A DNA stretch of 64,000 nucleotides from Methanobacteriota archaeon (lineage in GTDB: Archaea; Thermoplasmatota; Poseidoniia; Poseidoniales; Thalassarchaeaceae), in assembly GCA_018654845.1 (NCBI GenBank), contig JABIKU010000034.1, positions 1-64,000 on the forward strand. Direction: 5' to 3'. Shown here in pieces: positions 16,102 through 24,476 of the stretch (the stretch's first letter is position 1; each line of letters starts with the position of its first letter). Position numbers and translations under genes: made by a program. The notes below the pieces were generated by a model. That model was given only the letters and a program-made list of their open reading frames with translations. It ran no database searches and was not told the origin of the DNA.

Positions 16102-16130
16102 CGTGGGAGAGGGAAACCTCGCAGACCACG
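16102..16130 (+). promoter_or_regulatory. Predicted L1 autoregulatory operator in the rpl1 leader
   Basis: The leader folds as CGTGG (16102-16106) / CCACG (16126-16130) enclosing GAGG-GAAA-CCTC (16109-16120), a GNRA-capped stem. The stems are joined by an asymmetric internal loop with GA on the 5' side and GCAGA on the 3' side. This is the topology of the archaeal L1-binding mRNA site (in Methanococcus: stem, GA on one side, a purine-rich GAGAAA on the other, second stem), which mimics the 23S rRNA L1 site. The rpl1 ribosome site GGAGGTG begins at 16130, so bound L1 would block initiation. The function is inferred from structure. Confidence 0.65.
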
Positions 16131-16142
16131 GAGGTGAAATAA

Positions 16143-16787
16143 ATGCAGGAAAATATTACAACCGCAATTGGACAAGCACTCGAGAACTCCCCGGAACGTA
16201 AGTTCGTAGAATCGATTGAAATGTCGATTACACTGAAGGATGTCGACCTAAAGAATCCTACAAACCGTATTCAAGAAGAAGTTCGTCTTCCTTCAGGTAG
16301 AGGTAAGGTTGTCCGCATCGCAATGTTCGCTGGTGGCGAGATGGCTGCAAAGGCTCGTGCTGCTGGACTCGACGTAATCGAGCCTTCTGAGATTGAAGAT
16401 CTCGGTGGAAACCGTCAGAAAGCACGTAAAATTGCTAATCAATACGATTTCTTCCTATCAGAAATTCCTCACATGGGAACCGTCGGACGGTACCTTGGTG
16501 TCGTTCTCGGACCACGTGGTAAGATGCCACGTCCTGTACCACCGGCTCTAGACCCTGCAAATATCGCAGCAGGCCTTCAGAGCACGGTTGTCGTGCGCTC
16601 ACGTGACAAGGTCACATTCCACACACTTCTAGGCTCACGCGAGCAAAGTTCGGATGATATTCTTGCAAATGCAATGGTAATTTGGAATCGAGTCACCGGT
16701 AAACTGGAACGCGGTGCAGGAAATATCCGTTCATGTTACATCAAGACCACCATGGGTCCTGCTATCAAGGTCGAGGTGATTGAGTGA
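16143..16787 (+). CDS. rpl1: Ribosomal protein L1
   Basis: 214 residues, normal archaeal length. It binds the 23S rRNA L1 stalk and takes part in release of E-site tRNA. Recognisable segments are the domain I start RKFVESIEMSITLKDVDLKN, the conserved GRGKVVRIAMF strand, the domain II start FFLSEIPHMGTVGRYLG, and GPRGKMPRPVP. The ATG at 16143 follows GGAGGTGAAATAA. Its stop overlaps the GTG start of rpl10. A predicted L1-binding structure lies just upstream, implying feedback control of this and the coupled stalk genes. Confidence 0.96.
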   Translation: MQENITTAIGQALENSPERKFVESIEMSITLKDVDLKNPTNRIQEEVRLPSGRGKVVRIAMFAGGEMAAKARAAGLDVIEPSEIEDLGGNRQKARKIANQYDFFLSEIPHMGTVGRYLGVVLGPRGKMPRPVPPALDPANIAAGLQSTVVVRSRDKVTFHTLLGSREQSSDDILANAMVIWNRVTGKLERGAGNIRSCYIKTTMGPAIKVEVIE

Positions 16788-17809
16788 TTAGTGCTAAGGT
16801 TGCACCTTGGAAGCGAGATCGTGTTGGCGAGCTCGCTGAAATCATCAACTCAGATGGAGTTGTAGGAATCGTCGATATCGGTGGAGTACCAGCAGGAAAC
16901 ATGCTCAACATGCGCAGCGATCTTCGTGGAAAATTAACCATGACCATGGCAAAGAAGACTCTCATCAAGTTGGCTTGGGAACAATCCGGCCGTTCGTTAG
17001 ATGAACTTGATACACTTTTCGATAATGCTGCTCAACCAGCTATCGTCCACTCCAATGCCCTCAACTCGTTCGAGTTATTTAGCGAATTAGAAAAAACTCG
17101 ACAAGGTCGTGCGGCAAAGGAAGGCGAACTCGCACCTTTGGACATCGTTGTCGAGAAAGGACCGACCTCATTCGGACCCGGTCCAATTGTTGGAGAGTTC
17201 AACGCTGTTGGAATTCCTGCAAAAATTGACAAAGGAATGGTCGCAATTCAGAAAACTTCTACCGTTGTAAACCAAGGAGATGCAATTTCTGCAGACCTTG
17301 GAATAATGCTAGCGAAGTTGGATATCTTCCCAATCGAAATCGGTCTAATCTTGACCGGGGCAATCGAAGACGGTTTCCTATTCCCTGCATCTTCTCTGTA
17401 TCTCGATTTCAAGAAGTTCGAATCTGATATCATTCAAGCAACATCTGGTGCATTCAATCTCGCTTGCAATGTTGCTTGGTTATCCAGCACGACAATGCCA
17501 ACGCTCCTCTCGAAGGCTAGCGGCGAGGCTTTGTCTGTCGCAATCGAGGCTGGTGTCACAAACGAGACGACCATGCCTCTGTTTATCTCACGCGCAAATG
17601 CGCGTGTTTTGGCTCTTGCTGGCCAACTAGATTCCTCAGCGCTCGATGAAGAGCTATCAACAGCACTTGGTGCTGCTGTGGCTGCGAGCGAATCCGTTGC
17701 TGTCTCCTCGACAGAAGCGGAATCAGAAGCGGAAGAATCCGCTGCTGAAGAGGAAGAAGAGGAAGAGGAGGAAGCTGAGTTCGGTGGACTTGGCGATCTC
17801 TTCGGCTAA
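16784..17809 (+). CDS. rpl10: Ribosomal protein L10 (stalk base P0)
   Basis: 341 residues, the long archaeal/eukaryotic P0 form. The N-terminal rRNA-binding domain (VAPWKRDRVGELAEII to about residue 110) is followed by the P0-specific insertion domain (KGPTSFGPGPIVGEFNAVGI), the helical spine that binds L12 dimers, and an acidic tail ending in EFGGLGDLFG. That tail is the same factor-binding motif as at the end of L12. The GTG start at 16784 overlaps the rpl1 stop. In this cell P0 sits on an L11 that lacks its N-terminal domain, so stalk-base contacts may differ. Confidence 0.96.
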   Translation: MISAKVAPWKRDRVGELAEIINSDGVVGIVDIGGVPAGNMLNMRSDLRGKLTMTMAKKTLIKLAWEQSGRSLDELDTLFDNAAQPAIVHSNALNSFELFSELEKTRQGRAAKEGELAPLDIVVEKGPTSFGPGPIVGEFNAVGIPAKIDKGMVAIQKTSTVVNQGDAISADLGIMLAKLDIFPIEIGLILTGAIEDGFLFPASSLYLDFKKFESDIIQATSGAFNLACNVAWLSSTTMPTLLSKASGEALSVAIEAGVTNETTMPLFISRANARVLALAGQLDSSALDEELSTALGAAVAASESVAVSSTEAESEAEESAAEEEEEEEEEAEFGGLGDLFG

Positions 17810-17828
17810 AAAAAATAGGTGAGATAAA

Positions 17829-18137
17829 ATGGAATATGTATATGCTGCAATGTTACTGCACTCTGCTGAAAAGGAAATTGACGAAAAGGCTGTAACCGCT
17901 ATTCTAGCGGCTGCAGGTGTAGATGTAGACGGAGCTCGAGTTAAAGCTCTAGTCACATCTCTTGGATCCGTCAACATTGGTGAAGCAATGGCTACCGCTG
18001 TTGCTGCTCCAGTCGCCGCTGCTGCTCCAGCAGCTGGTGGAGCCGCTGAGGCTGCACCAGCTGCTGAAGAAGCTGTGGAAGAAGAGGAAGAAGACGATGG
18101 CGCAGGCTTCGAAGGCCTGGGCTCACTCTTCGGCTGA
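17829..18137 (+). CDS. rpl12: Ribosomal protein L12 (P1-type stalk protein)
   Basis: 102-residue archaeal P1-type stalk protein, unrelated in fold to bacterial L7/L12. The N-terminal dimerisation helices ([33 protein letters not shown]) are followed by an Ala-rich hinge, a run of Glu/Asp and the tail [10 protein letters not shown] that recruits elongation factors. It comes 19 bases after rpl10 with GGTGAGATAAA before its ATG. It is the last ribosomal gene of the operon. Confidence 0.96.
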   Translation: MEYVYAAMLLHSAEKEIDEKAVTAILAAAGVDVDGARVKALVTSLGSVNIGEAMATAVAAPVAAAAPAAGGAAEAAPAAEEAVEEEEEDDGAGFEGLGSLFG

Positions 18138-18321
18138 ACACGCTTAGTGAAGGAAACAAACAAATCCTCCGCATAGCGGAGTTAGTCCGTGCGGACGCTG
18201 GCTGCTCGAAAGGGCGGACGCCGGGAGATTGGCTCACCCCTCTCTCGTCCAGGCTGCACTTCACAAAAAATCCAAGTGGCTTCACACGAATCCATATTGA
18301 ATAGGCTCCCATCCGATTATC
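18138..18321 (+). other. Structured 184-base gap after rpl12
   Basis: No reading frame is convincing. Several stems are visible: CTCCGC-ATA-GCGGAG (18167-18181), GTCCG-TG-CGGAC (18185-18196), and CGGGAGA pairing with TCTCTCG (about 18212-18237) with one G-U. It is more GC-rich than neighbouring gaps. It may be the operon terminator region or a small structured RNA. It does not match tRNA, 5S rRNA or the SRP RNA helix 8 motif as far as I can see by eye. Confidence 0.35.
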
Positions 18322-18825
18322 ATGGTAGCAAGCCGCTTGCTGGAAATACCAGTTAGCGTGCAGCCTATCGACGCGATTCGTTCGATGCGATTAATTGCTG
18401 AATCGCAAGGTTGGGAAACTAAATTAATCGAAGAGAGTCGAATGGTTCACCGCTGGGCAATCGTGATGCCCATAACACGGCAAGCCCGTGTAATTGGTTT
18501 TCACGTAACTTCAGGTGAAGCGACCGGTTTCTCGATTAGAACATGGTCACAGACTCCTGGATCCGCTGGTTCGCTAGTATTCGTCTCATTCGAAATTCCA
18601 CGTCAATTAGAAGGAGAAAAGTGGGATTCAATAATCAAAGAATGGGTAAAAGGATTGCCGAGGTGTCCATGGAAATGGACTTTTGGTGAGCGCTCACGGC
18701 TAGGTTATTTGCTACCAGAATTCAAGCGCTCAAGAGTTCAATTTACAAAACAAGGAATCGATATGAAATCTTGGGGTGGAGCAAGCATAGATTCGGGCAA
18801 GGAAATCAAGGAAGAAAAAAATTAA
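18322..18825 (+). CDS. Conserved-looking hypothetical protein, 167 aa
   Basis: Unrecognised cytosolic protein with no signal peptide or membrane segment. It is a mix of strands and helices, rich in Trp and Arg (HRWAIVMPI, PWKWTFGERSR), with a polar Lys/Glu tail. It follows the ribosomal stalk operon on the same strand after a structured gap. Reading-frame length and a normal amino-acid makeup support a real gene. A role near translation is only a guess from position. Confidence 0.65.
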   Translation: MVASRLLEIPVSVQPIDAIRSMRLIAESQGWETKLIEESRMVHRWAIVMPITRQARVIGFHVTSGEATGFSIRTWSQTPGSAGSLVFVSFEIPRQLEGEKWDSIIKEWVKGLPRCPWKWTFGERSRLGYLLPEFKRSRVQFTKQGIDMKSWGGASIDSGKEIKEEKN

Positions 18826-19030
18826 CATTTCTACTTTATATTTTCGTGTAATACTTGGAGGTCGGAGTAATCTTTACGAACTCTGACTGGTCAATTATGG
18901 GATCTTTGAAAAACCTAAATATTTGTTTTTTTAAGGAAATCTTGCAATTTCCCCATAATTTTCCTATTCAATCCTCACAGATAATGGAATTGTTTGATAG
19001 GTGGGGAGTGGACGCAGAGCCGGGTTTGAA

Positions 19031-19693
19031 ATGGATTTCAATGACTTCGTCGATACGCCGCGTAAGCAATTAATGCTGGCTGGCTCAGTATTTTTCTTAC
19101 TCATTTTCCCAATATATTTCGCGGTAATGCCAACGCTAATCGGTGACGGGTTAGTTTCTGCTGGCAGTAGTGGAATTTCTGCAGAGTGGGAAGTTTCATT
19201 CACAGAAACACCGATTTCTCTTACAGAATCGGTTAATCTTGGTGATGGAGATAGTCACGATAGTTTCTTTGATTTAGAGACTGAATCAAATATCGGTTAT
19301 GTAATGTTAGAGATATCCTGCAATGATAACGATGACCCAGCGTTCAATGATGAAGGATCTGTGACCTCTGATATTTCACAAATTACTGGTGAATTCGAAG
19401 ATTTAAGTGATTCAGGCAGTTGTGGTAATTCGCCAGTCGTTACGATGATTTGGTATCCTACGACAAATTACACCGGTGGCAACCTCACATTGACTGGTAC
19501 CGAAAATGAAATTCGACAACTGTGGGCTTCGAATGGAGATGGTGTTGGTACTTGGGCGGCTACACTTACCGCTGAAATCAATGCCGCCCCAGTTCTTGGT
19601 GGAATTGTCGATAATGACGAAGATTACGACATCGTTTGGACTGCAATGACCTATGAGTTGGTTCTGACTCCAGTAGTCGAAGTCGAAGCTTAA
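19031..19693 (+). CDS. Membrane-anchored extracellular protein, 220 aa, unknown function
   Basis: After a short charged start (MDFNDFVDTPRKQ) there is one hydrophobic segment at about residues 18-40 that would anchor the protein with its C-terminal part outside. The outer part is very acidic and rich in Ser, Thr, Asp and Glu, with two cysteines about 40 residues apart (ISCNDND, SGSCGNS) that could form a disulfide. It reads as a beta-sandwich-like secreted domain. The ATG at 19031 is chosen because the anchor follows it; the frame extends ten codons further. Function unknown. Confidence 0.65.
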   Translation: MDFNDFVDTPRKQLMLAGSVFFLLIFPIYFAVMPTLIGDGLVSAGSSGISAEWEVSFTETPISLTESVNLGDGDSHDSFFDLETESNIGYVMLEISCNDNDDPAFNDEGSVTSDISQITGEFEDLSDSGSCGNSPVVTMIWYPTTNYTGGNLTLTGTENEIRQLWASNGDGVGTWAATLTAEINAAPVLGGIVDNDEDYDIVWTAMTYELVLTPVVEVEA

Positions 19694-19739
19694 TCGATTT
19701 TACTTCGTCACATTTTCTCAAAAAATGATTAATTAGTGA

Positions 19740-21023
19740 TCATTTTTTTGCATGAATGCTGATAATATCGCCATTCTGAATTTCATAATCCGCACCAATT
19801 ACCCGTCCACTTCTAGCATCGGTAGCGCGGATGAATCCATCTCCTAAATCACTGTGAACCGCATAAGCTAGACCCTTCGCAGTTGTTCCTTCTGGCACAA
19901 GTAGAGCATCGGGAAGGATGTTTCCTTCACCATCTATCCAGTGTGTGTCATCTTGGACAGGATATGCTACACGATGGCTTAATCTATCGAAAACGACAGT
20001 TGAAAGCAAGCCGATTAATCCACCACCATCCCATTGTGATAAGGTTTCAGAAATAGATGTCAAAGCGGTTCTTTGTGCTTCTGAAAGCTTTTCTTGACCG
20101 GTTTTTGTTATCTCAAATTCAGATGTATTCGGATCTAATTCAATCAATTTAGCAAGCGAAGCTCGTCGTAAAGCGAGTTCTGCCTCCGCACTTGTAGGGA
20201 CCAATACCCCTCCTGAATTTTCGACCAGTTTTGTTAGGTCTTCCCACGAACTTTTTTCACTACAATCGGCTTTATTTGCTGCAACTGAAATTGGGAAAAG
20301 TCCAGCACGAATCGTCGCAGCAAGAGTTCCGAGAACTTCTTGGCTCCAATTCCATGGTACTCCAGCATCGGGATGATTTTGAGAAACAGCTGATACCCCA
20401 GACAAAATATGAGATTCTTTTGCACCAATTCCAGTTAATTGATCAAGAAGATATGTGACGAGAGCTTTCTCGCCTTCAGATTGAACTCGTCGCGCTCCGC
20501 GCGACCAACTCGACTCGATAATTCCCAATAGCCAAGCGTCGAGTTCATCAAGCAAAAATTTGTGTTCTTCGACCGGATCTGAGCCGCCTTCACCAACTGG
20601 ATTACCTTCCATATCAGTCGAACCTGAAACATCGACAACCTGAATCAGCGCGTCACAACGTGCTAAATCTGACAAGAATTGGTTTCCTCGACCACGACCT
20701 TGGTGAGCGCCCGGCACAAGACCAGCAACATCGATTAAGGTCACGGGGACAAGGCGTAGGTGTGCCCGGCAAGAACCAGATTTAGGAGTGCAAAGACTAC
20801 CTGCACGATTATGGTCTTCTGAACTTTCTAGACGACCTAATGCCTCTTTTTTTGCGCGAAGTTCAGCGCATGCACAGGGCTCTCTCAATGGTAGCCAAGC
20901 GACACCGACATTCGGCTCAATCGTTGTAAAAGGATAATTAGCAATCTCGACTGGTGTTTGAGTGAGGGCCGAAAAAGATGTTGATTTTCCGACATTTGGT
21001 TTGCCGACGAGCCCGATGCGCAT
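19740..21023 (-). CDS. YchF/Obg-family GTPase with C-terminal TGS domain
   Basis: About 427 residues. G1 is GLVGKPNVGKST at the very start, the switch segment is NYPFTTIEPNVG, G3 is DVAGLVPGAHQGRGRGNQFL, and G4 is NKAD. The C-terminal 70 residues form a TGS domain ending in the typical NGDIISIHAKK. Between G1 and G3 it has the cysteine-containing insertion seen in archaeal members (CACAEL, SLCTPKSGSC). The family binds ATP or GTP and associates with ribosomes. ATG at 21023 is used instead of an upstream TTG. It follows the divergent oxidase-like gene with a 6-base gap. Confidence 0.88.
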   Translation of the reverse strand: MRIGLVGKPNVGKSTSFSALTQTPVEIANYPFTTIEPNVGVAWLPLREPCACAELRAKKEALGRLESSEDHNRAGSLCTPKSGSCRAHLRLVPVTLIDVAGLVPGAHQGRGRGNQFLSDLARCDALIQVVDVSGSTDMEGNPVGEGGSDPVEEHKFLLDELDAWLLGIIESSWSRGARRVQSEGEKALVTYLLDQLTGIGAKESHILSGVSAVSQNHPDAGVPWNWSQEVLGTLAATIRAGLFPISVAANKADCSEKSSWEDLTKLVENSGGVLVPTSAEAELALRRASLAKLIELDPNTSEFEITKTGQEKLSEAQRTALTSISETLSQWDGGGLIGLLSTVVFDRLSHRVAYPVQDDTHWIDGEGNILPDALLVPEGTTAKGLAYAVHSDLGDGFIRATDARSGRVIGADYEIQNGDIISIHAKK

Positions 21024-21028
21024 AGAAA

Positions 21029-22690
21029 TCAAAGTTTGGTTGCACTGCCTTTCTCATCGGATTGACTGACTGGAACTACCTCTGTATCGAGGCCAGCTCC
21101 ACTGGCGAGGATTCGGCGCACACTAGTAGTAGAAGCAAGAGAGTACGAGTCACTCTTAATCGAGGAAGAGTTGGCTGCAGTAGTCTCAACGAGTGCGCCA
21201 CGGAACAATCCACTAATCATATTCAAGGAATGAATTACAGCTCCGATAACGACGCCGTAGAACATAACCGAGCCAACCTTGCGCAATTCTTCAACGAGTG
21301 AAACGGGGTCTTCGACGGCAGCGGAAACGAGAGCCATATCGATGAAATCTGCAATCATCGTAATCGAAATTCCGAATAATGCGCCACCAGCAAGCATCCA
21401 GAATCCCCAGCGAGCGCGGGTTTGTGAAAGCAAATTACGACCGGTAATCGCTGGGTATAGACTCAATGAAGCACCGAGAGTGAGTGGAACTAGAACTAGC
21501 CAGACTGCCATCAAGCTCAACGCATTTGATAATCCAGCGAGTTCACCTGCACCTGCAACTACATCGGTTTGAACGAAAAGAGCCCCTATTGTGATTGGGA
21601 TTATCAACCATGTACCGAGATTCATCTCCATGCTACCTGCTCCTTCAATTGATGCACCATTTCCACGAAGCGTAATCATCATGTTTCCAACAAAAGCAAT
21701 CATTGGAAGGAAAGATAATGACATCAAAAACGCTACTGCAACGCCATCGGTTGTACCTAATTCAATAGTAGCAGATTCGGCTAATGGGCCGAGCATATCC
21801 GCAACCATCGATCCATCTGTAGCACCGAGTGGATTGATTGTCATCAAACCGCCAACCAAGGTAACACCTGCCAGAACCTTCGACCAAAGTGCATTGCCTG
21901 TACTTGCCGAAGCAGCGTAAAGTGCAATTCCGGATGTTCCCAAGAAAAAGAAAGAACTACCGATTAAGTGGTATGTCATCCATTGACCGATGCCGGTTGT
22001 TGCTGCACCGGTTAATACTGAGAGTGTGGCTACTATTGGGTCGCCTAGAAGACCGAATACAAGCATCCATGCCGGTAATGCAATCGCAGCGGTTCTTTCC
22101 GAAATTGTCAATAATTGATTGATAATAACCGAAGTTAGTGCTAGAATTTGAACCATTGTTCCAATCATCATGACTGGAATTGTCAGAATGATTGGTGCAT
22201 GAGAACCAATGATTAGTAATAATACGGAAAAAGTCCAAAGAAGCGAAGATAAAACTCCATTCTTCTCACTAGCTAATTTGGCACCGACCAACTTTGGAAT
22301 GATGTGAAGTCCGGCACCAATGATGAACATTGAAACCGAGCCGTATAATGCCGTGTATTCACCAGCAGAAATCAAACTAGCAGCAGAAGGCGAATATCCC
22401 CAAGACGAAAGTGAGTGGAGCGCATTCGGGTCGTGGGTTAACCAAAGACCTTCAAAGGTGAAAGTAGCAGCTGCAAGAAGCCAGATTGTACCTTGAATAA
22501 TCCATGCTTTGGCACCCGAGCCAGCGCGTCCTTCGACAAGATCAGCGCCAGGTCCGAGAGCCTTTTCAATCATGAAAAGAGACATGCCTTTTGCAACATC
22601 GGTGAATATCCAAAGTCCGCGTTGAATCAAGAAATAAGCTACAAATAAACCAATCCAGAATAGTAGCATCATTGTCAAAACTGTGTCCAT
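21029..22690 (-). CDS. Polytopic membrane protein resembling heme-copper oxidase subunit I, ligands not evident
   Basis: 553 residues with about 12 hydrophobic segments, the number in cytochrome oxidase subunit I. The stretch SLYPAITGRNLLSQTRARWG with FWMLAGGALFGI (about residues 417-448) looks like the CcoN/NorB segment YYxxPxLTGRxLxSxRLAxxHFW. YGSVSMFIIGAGLHIIPKLVG resembles the helix II region. However, the histidines expected there (HG in helix II, HxH before the P-x-L-x-G segment) are Tyr, Ser or other residues. It may be a non-heme relative or a very divergent oxidase. It has a good ribosome site (GAGGTGATGATGA) and is coupled to a small membrane protein gene upstream. Confidence 0.5.
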   Translation of the reverse strand: MDTVLTMMLLFWIGLFVAYFLIQRGLWIFTDVAKGMSLFMIEKALGPGADLVEGRAGSGAKAWIIQGTIWLLAAATFTFEGLWLTHDPNALHSLSSWGYSPSAASLISAGEYTALYGSVSMFIIGAGLHIIPKLVGAKLASEKNGVLSSLLWTFSVLLLIIGSHAPIILTIPVMMIGTMVQILALTSVIINQLLTISERTAAIALPAWMLVFGLLGDPIVATLSVLTGAATTGIGQWMTYHLIGSSFFFLGTSGIALYAASASTGNALWSKVLAGVTLVGGLMTINPLGATDGSMVADMLGPLAESATIELGTTDGVAVAFLMSLSFLPMIAFVGNMMITLRGNGASIEGAGSMEMNLGTWLIIPITIGALFVQTDVVAGAGELAGLSNALSLMAVWLVLVPLTLGASLSLYPAITGRNLLSQTRARWGFWMLAGGALFGISITMIADFIDMALVSAAVEDPVSLVEELRKVGSVMFYGVVIGAVIHSLNMISGLFRGALVETTAANSSSIKSDSYSLASTTSVRRILASGAGLDTEVVPVSQSDEKGSATKL

Positions 22691-22701
22691 TCATCATCAC
22701 C

Positions 22702-22980
22702 TCACTCGCTTGTTGCCTCCAAAAGCAACGTGCCAACTATCGAAAAAGCCCCAATCATAATGCCGAAGATGAAGAACCAAATTCCTGAGTCAAAAATTCC
22801 TGAAAAGATTGGTAAAACACTGGAAATAACCGGCAACTCCTGGCCGGGGTAAAGTAGACTAAACATCACTAAGAAACTGAATGTTGCTACCATACCAAGA
22901 GCCAAAAATACCCAAGATGCAGCTGGTTCTTGCTCTCCTTGGAGAAATCTTTCTGTTGAATCAATTTCACTTTCTGACAT
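22702..22980 (-). CDS. Small two-helix membrane protein, 92 aa
   Basis: Two hydrophobic segments (about residues 22-43 and 62-86) separated by a short loop, with an acidic N-terminus (SESEIDSTER). It precedes the 553-residue oxidase-like gene by 11 bases on the same strand, so the two probably form a complex. Size and topology would suit a small oxidase subunit. Start at 22980 is chosen because AGGTGTGATT precedes it. Not otherwise recognisable. Confidence 0.65.
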   Translation of the reverse strand: MSESEIDSTERFLQGEQEPAASWVFLALGMVATFSFLVMFSLLYPGQELPVISSVLPIFSGIFDSGIWFFIFGIMIGAFSIVGTLLLEATSE

Positions 22981-22993
22981 AATCACACCTAGT

Positions 22994-23012
22994 GCATTCC
23001 CATAGGGAATGC
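22994..23012. promoter_or_regulatory. 8-bp perfect inverted repeat before the small membrane protein gene
   Basis: GCATTCCC-ATA-GGGAATGC lies 14 bases before the ATG at 22980. A TTAA-containing TATA-like stretch at about 23034-23041 would place the start of transcription near the repeat. It could be an operator at the transcription start or a 5' hairpin next to the ribosome site. Confidence 0.4.
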
Positions 23013-23078
23013 TCCGACCAGCGGTAATTGACCCTTAAGCATTAGGCGAGAGGGGGGCGAAGTTTTCTACCGTGCACA

Positions 23079-24212
23079 TCATGGTGCACGAGCCAGGTCG
23101 ACTGCCAGTCCACGTCTATCAGTTCCTGAACCAAGTGGTGCTGGAAGAACTGAGTCATTGAATATTTCAGCTTGCCATACCTTTTTGCAATCGCAATCAA
23201 GTCCTCTGAATTCGTCGAGACTTCGAGAAACAGAATAGCGCTCAATTGCGGCTACTACTTCTGTATCGCATTTCTTGCAATTATGTGCACCACGGATTCT
23301 TCCACCAGCAGTAGGATGAACAATTGTACGACAATTTGAATCGGCTATATCATCGTGTGTGCACTCAATCATCTCAACTAATGACCATAGCCAAGGTGGG
23401 CGATATTCGCGATTTCGAAAAATTCTATCGACGATGGTTCCCTTTTGAATATTCATTGGATTTATAGAAACCTCATCGGACAGTGGTGCTACCTCTCGCA
23501 ACCATTCTTTGGTCAAGTTGAGTGCATCCCCCTCAGACATGAATGGTGGTTTGAACAGCAGGTATGTTTTGACACGAAGCCCTGCTGTTCGCAAATCGTC
23601 AACTGATTTTCGCCACGTTTTTGTCGAAAATCCCTTGTTACAATGAAATCGAAGAACCGTATCATCCAATGCTTCGAGGCCGATTGCTACAGTGCATCCC
23701 GGATGGCGTTCGGCCACCCAAGCGAGTTTATCTGGATGGCAAAGATGAGCTTGAGCCTCAACAATCAGATGAAGCCCCAATTCATGGGTCTCTTTTAGAA
23801 CTAGATCTTGAAATTCAACTGGAATTTCTCTATCTTCAAAAAATGTTCCAGAAGTGTAAACTTTGACCATCGAACATCCATCAAAATCATTGGTTTTTCG
23901 TTTAGCTTCATCCCATTGCGCGAACAAATCATCTACAGTTACATCATCACGAACATCATTGAAATATCCACAGAAAGTGCAACCCGATTTCCACCACCAA
24001 ACACAGCCGCGAGTTCGTAAAATTACAGTCGCGGCAGTACAAGGAGTCCCATCGGGTAGGGTCTCTGGAGTTTTGTATACTGTCGCTGGGCGGGAAGCAT
24101 CCCAAGATTCTCGGCGTGAAATCGATGATACAGAATTTTCTGGAGCCTTGACGAGATGATGGACTTTGACGGCTTTTGAGCCGTCACCGAGCAAGCCACA
24201 GGCATCTCCCAT
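23079..24212 (-). CDS. raSEA: Archaeosine synthase radical-SAM subunit RaSEA
   Basis: Radical-SAM enzyme of 377 residues that, with ArcS, converts the lysine adduct of preQ0 at tRNA position 15 to archaeosine. The cluster motif is in LRTRGCVWWWKSGCTFCGYF (cysteines about residues 70, 78 and 81, the Elp3/RaSEA spacing). GLEALDD and VKTYLLFKPPFMSEGDA are typical of the family, and a C-terminal segment has more cysteines (HNCKKCDTE, LDCDCKK). It is divergent from a small membrane protein gene and shares a 16-bp inverted repeat with it. A hairpin CGTGCAC/GTGCACG (23071-23090) straddles the stop codon. Confidence 0.85.
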   Translation of the reverse strand: MGDACGLLGDGSKAVKVHHLVKAPENSVSSISRRESWDASRPATVYKTPETLPDGTPCTAATVILRTRGCVWWWKSGCTFCGYFNDVRDDVTVDDLFAQWDEAKRKTNDFDGCSMVKVYTSGTFFEDREIPVEFQDLVLKETHELGLHLIVEAQAHLCHPDKLAWVAERHPGCTVAIGLEALDDTVLRFHCNKGFSTKTWRKSVDDLRTAGLRVKTYLLFKPPFMSEGDALNLTKEWLREVAPLSDEVSINPMNIQKGTIVDRIFRNREYRPPWLWSLVEMIECTHDDIADSNCRTIVHPTAGGRIRGAHNCKKCDTEVVAAIERYSVSRSLDEFRGLDCDCKKVWQAEIFNDSVLPAPLGSGTDRRGLAVDLARAP

Positions 24213-24217
24213 GATTT

Positions 24218-24331
24218 ATCGACTCTGAACCCCGACTTGATTCTGACGGGTCCAATAGGTCAACCTAATTTGCCTGCTTGCATCGTAAGTGGTGTGGAAT
24301 CTGTTTCGGAGAGTGGGGGTTCAGAGTCGAT
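24218..24331. repeat. 16-bp inverted repeat framing a divergent promoter region
   Basis: ATCGACTCTGAACCCC (24218-24233) and its exact reverse complement GGGGTTCAGAGTCGAT (24316-24331) lie at the two ends of the gap between raSEA and the small membrane protein gene. On each side the repeat ends at or within five bases of the start codon. The symmetry suggests a shared regulator or promoter element for both genes. Confidence 0.55.
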
Positions 24332-24476
24332 GGATAGCCGAATGGCCCTTCTCAGCATCGTCATAGTGATATTACTAGGGATGCAGATATTCCTTCGTAT
24401 TGATGTCGAAGAAGGAATAAGAGTTGCAAAAGCCGTTGATGCTGAGGCTGGATTAATTCGTGGTGAAGAAAAATGA
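24330..24476 (+). CDS. Small single-pass membrane protein, 48 aa
   Basis: A 48-residue frame with one hydrophobic helix (ALLSIVIVILLGMQIFL) followed by a charged tail (RIDVEEGIRVAKAVDAEAG). Its stop overlaps the start of the acyltransferase gene in ATGA, which supports translation. The ATG at 24330 lies directly at the end of the 16-bp inverted repeat. The frame continues upstream to 24237 but that part looks non-coding. Unknown function; possibly a partner of the membrane-bound acyltransferase. Confidence 0.5.
   Translation: MDSRMALLSIVIVILLGMQIFLRIDVEEGIRVAKAVDAEAGLIRGEEK

Noticed and set aside
18855-19073. 72-codon plus-strand frame before the membrane-anchored protein
   Set aside because: It overlaps the start of the 19031 gene in another frame, has no ribosome site and no recognisable protein character; the region looks like a promoter with an 8-bp stem and a T-rich stretch.
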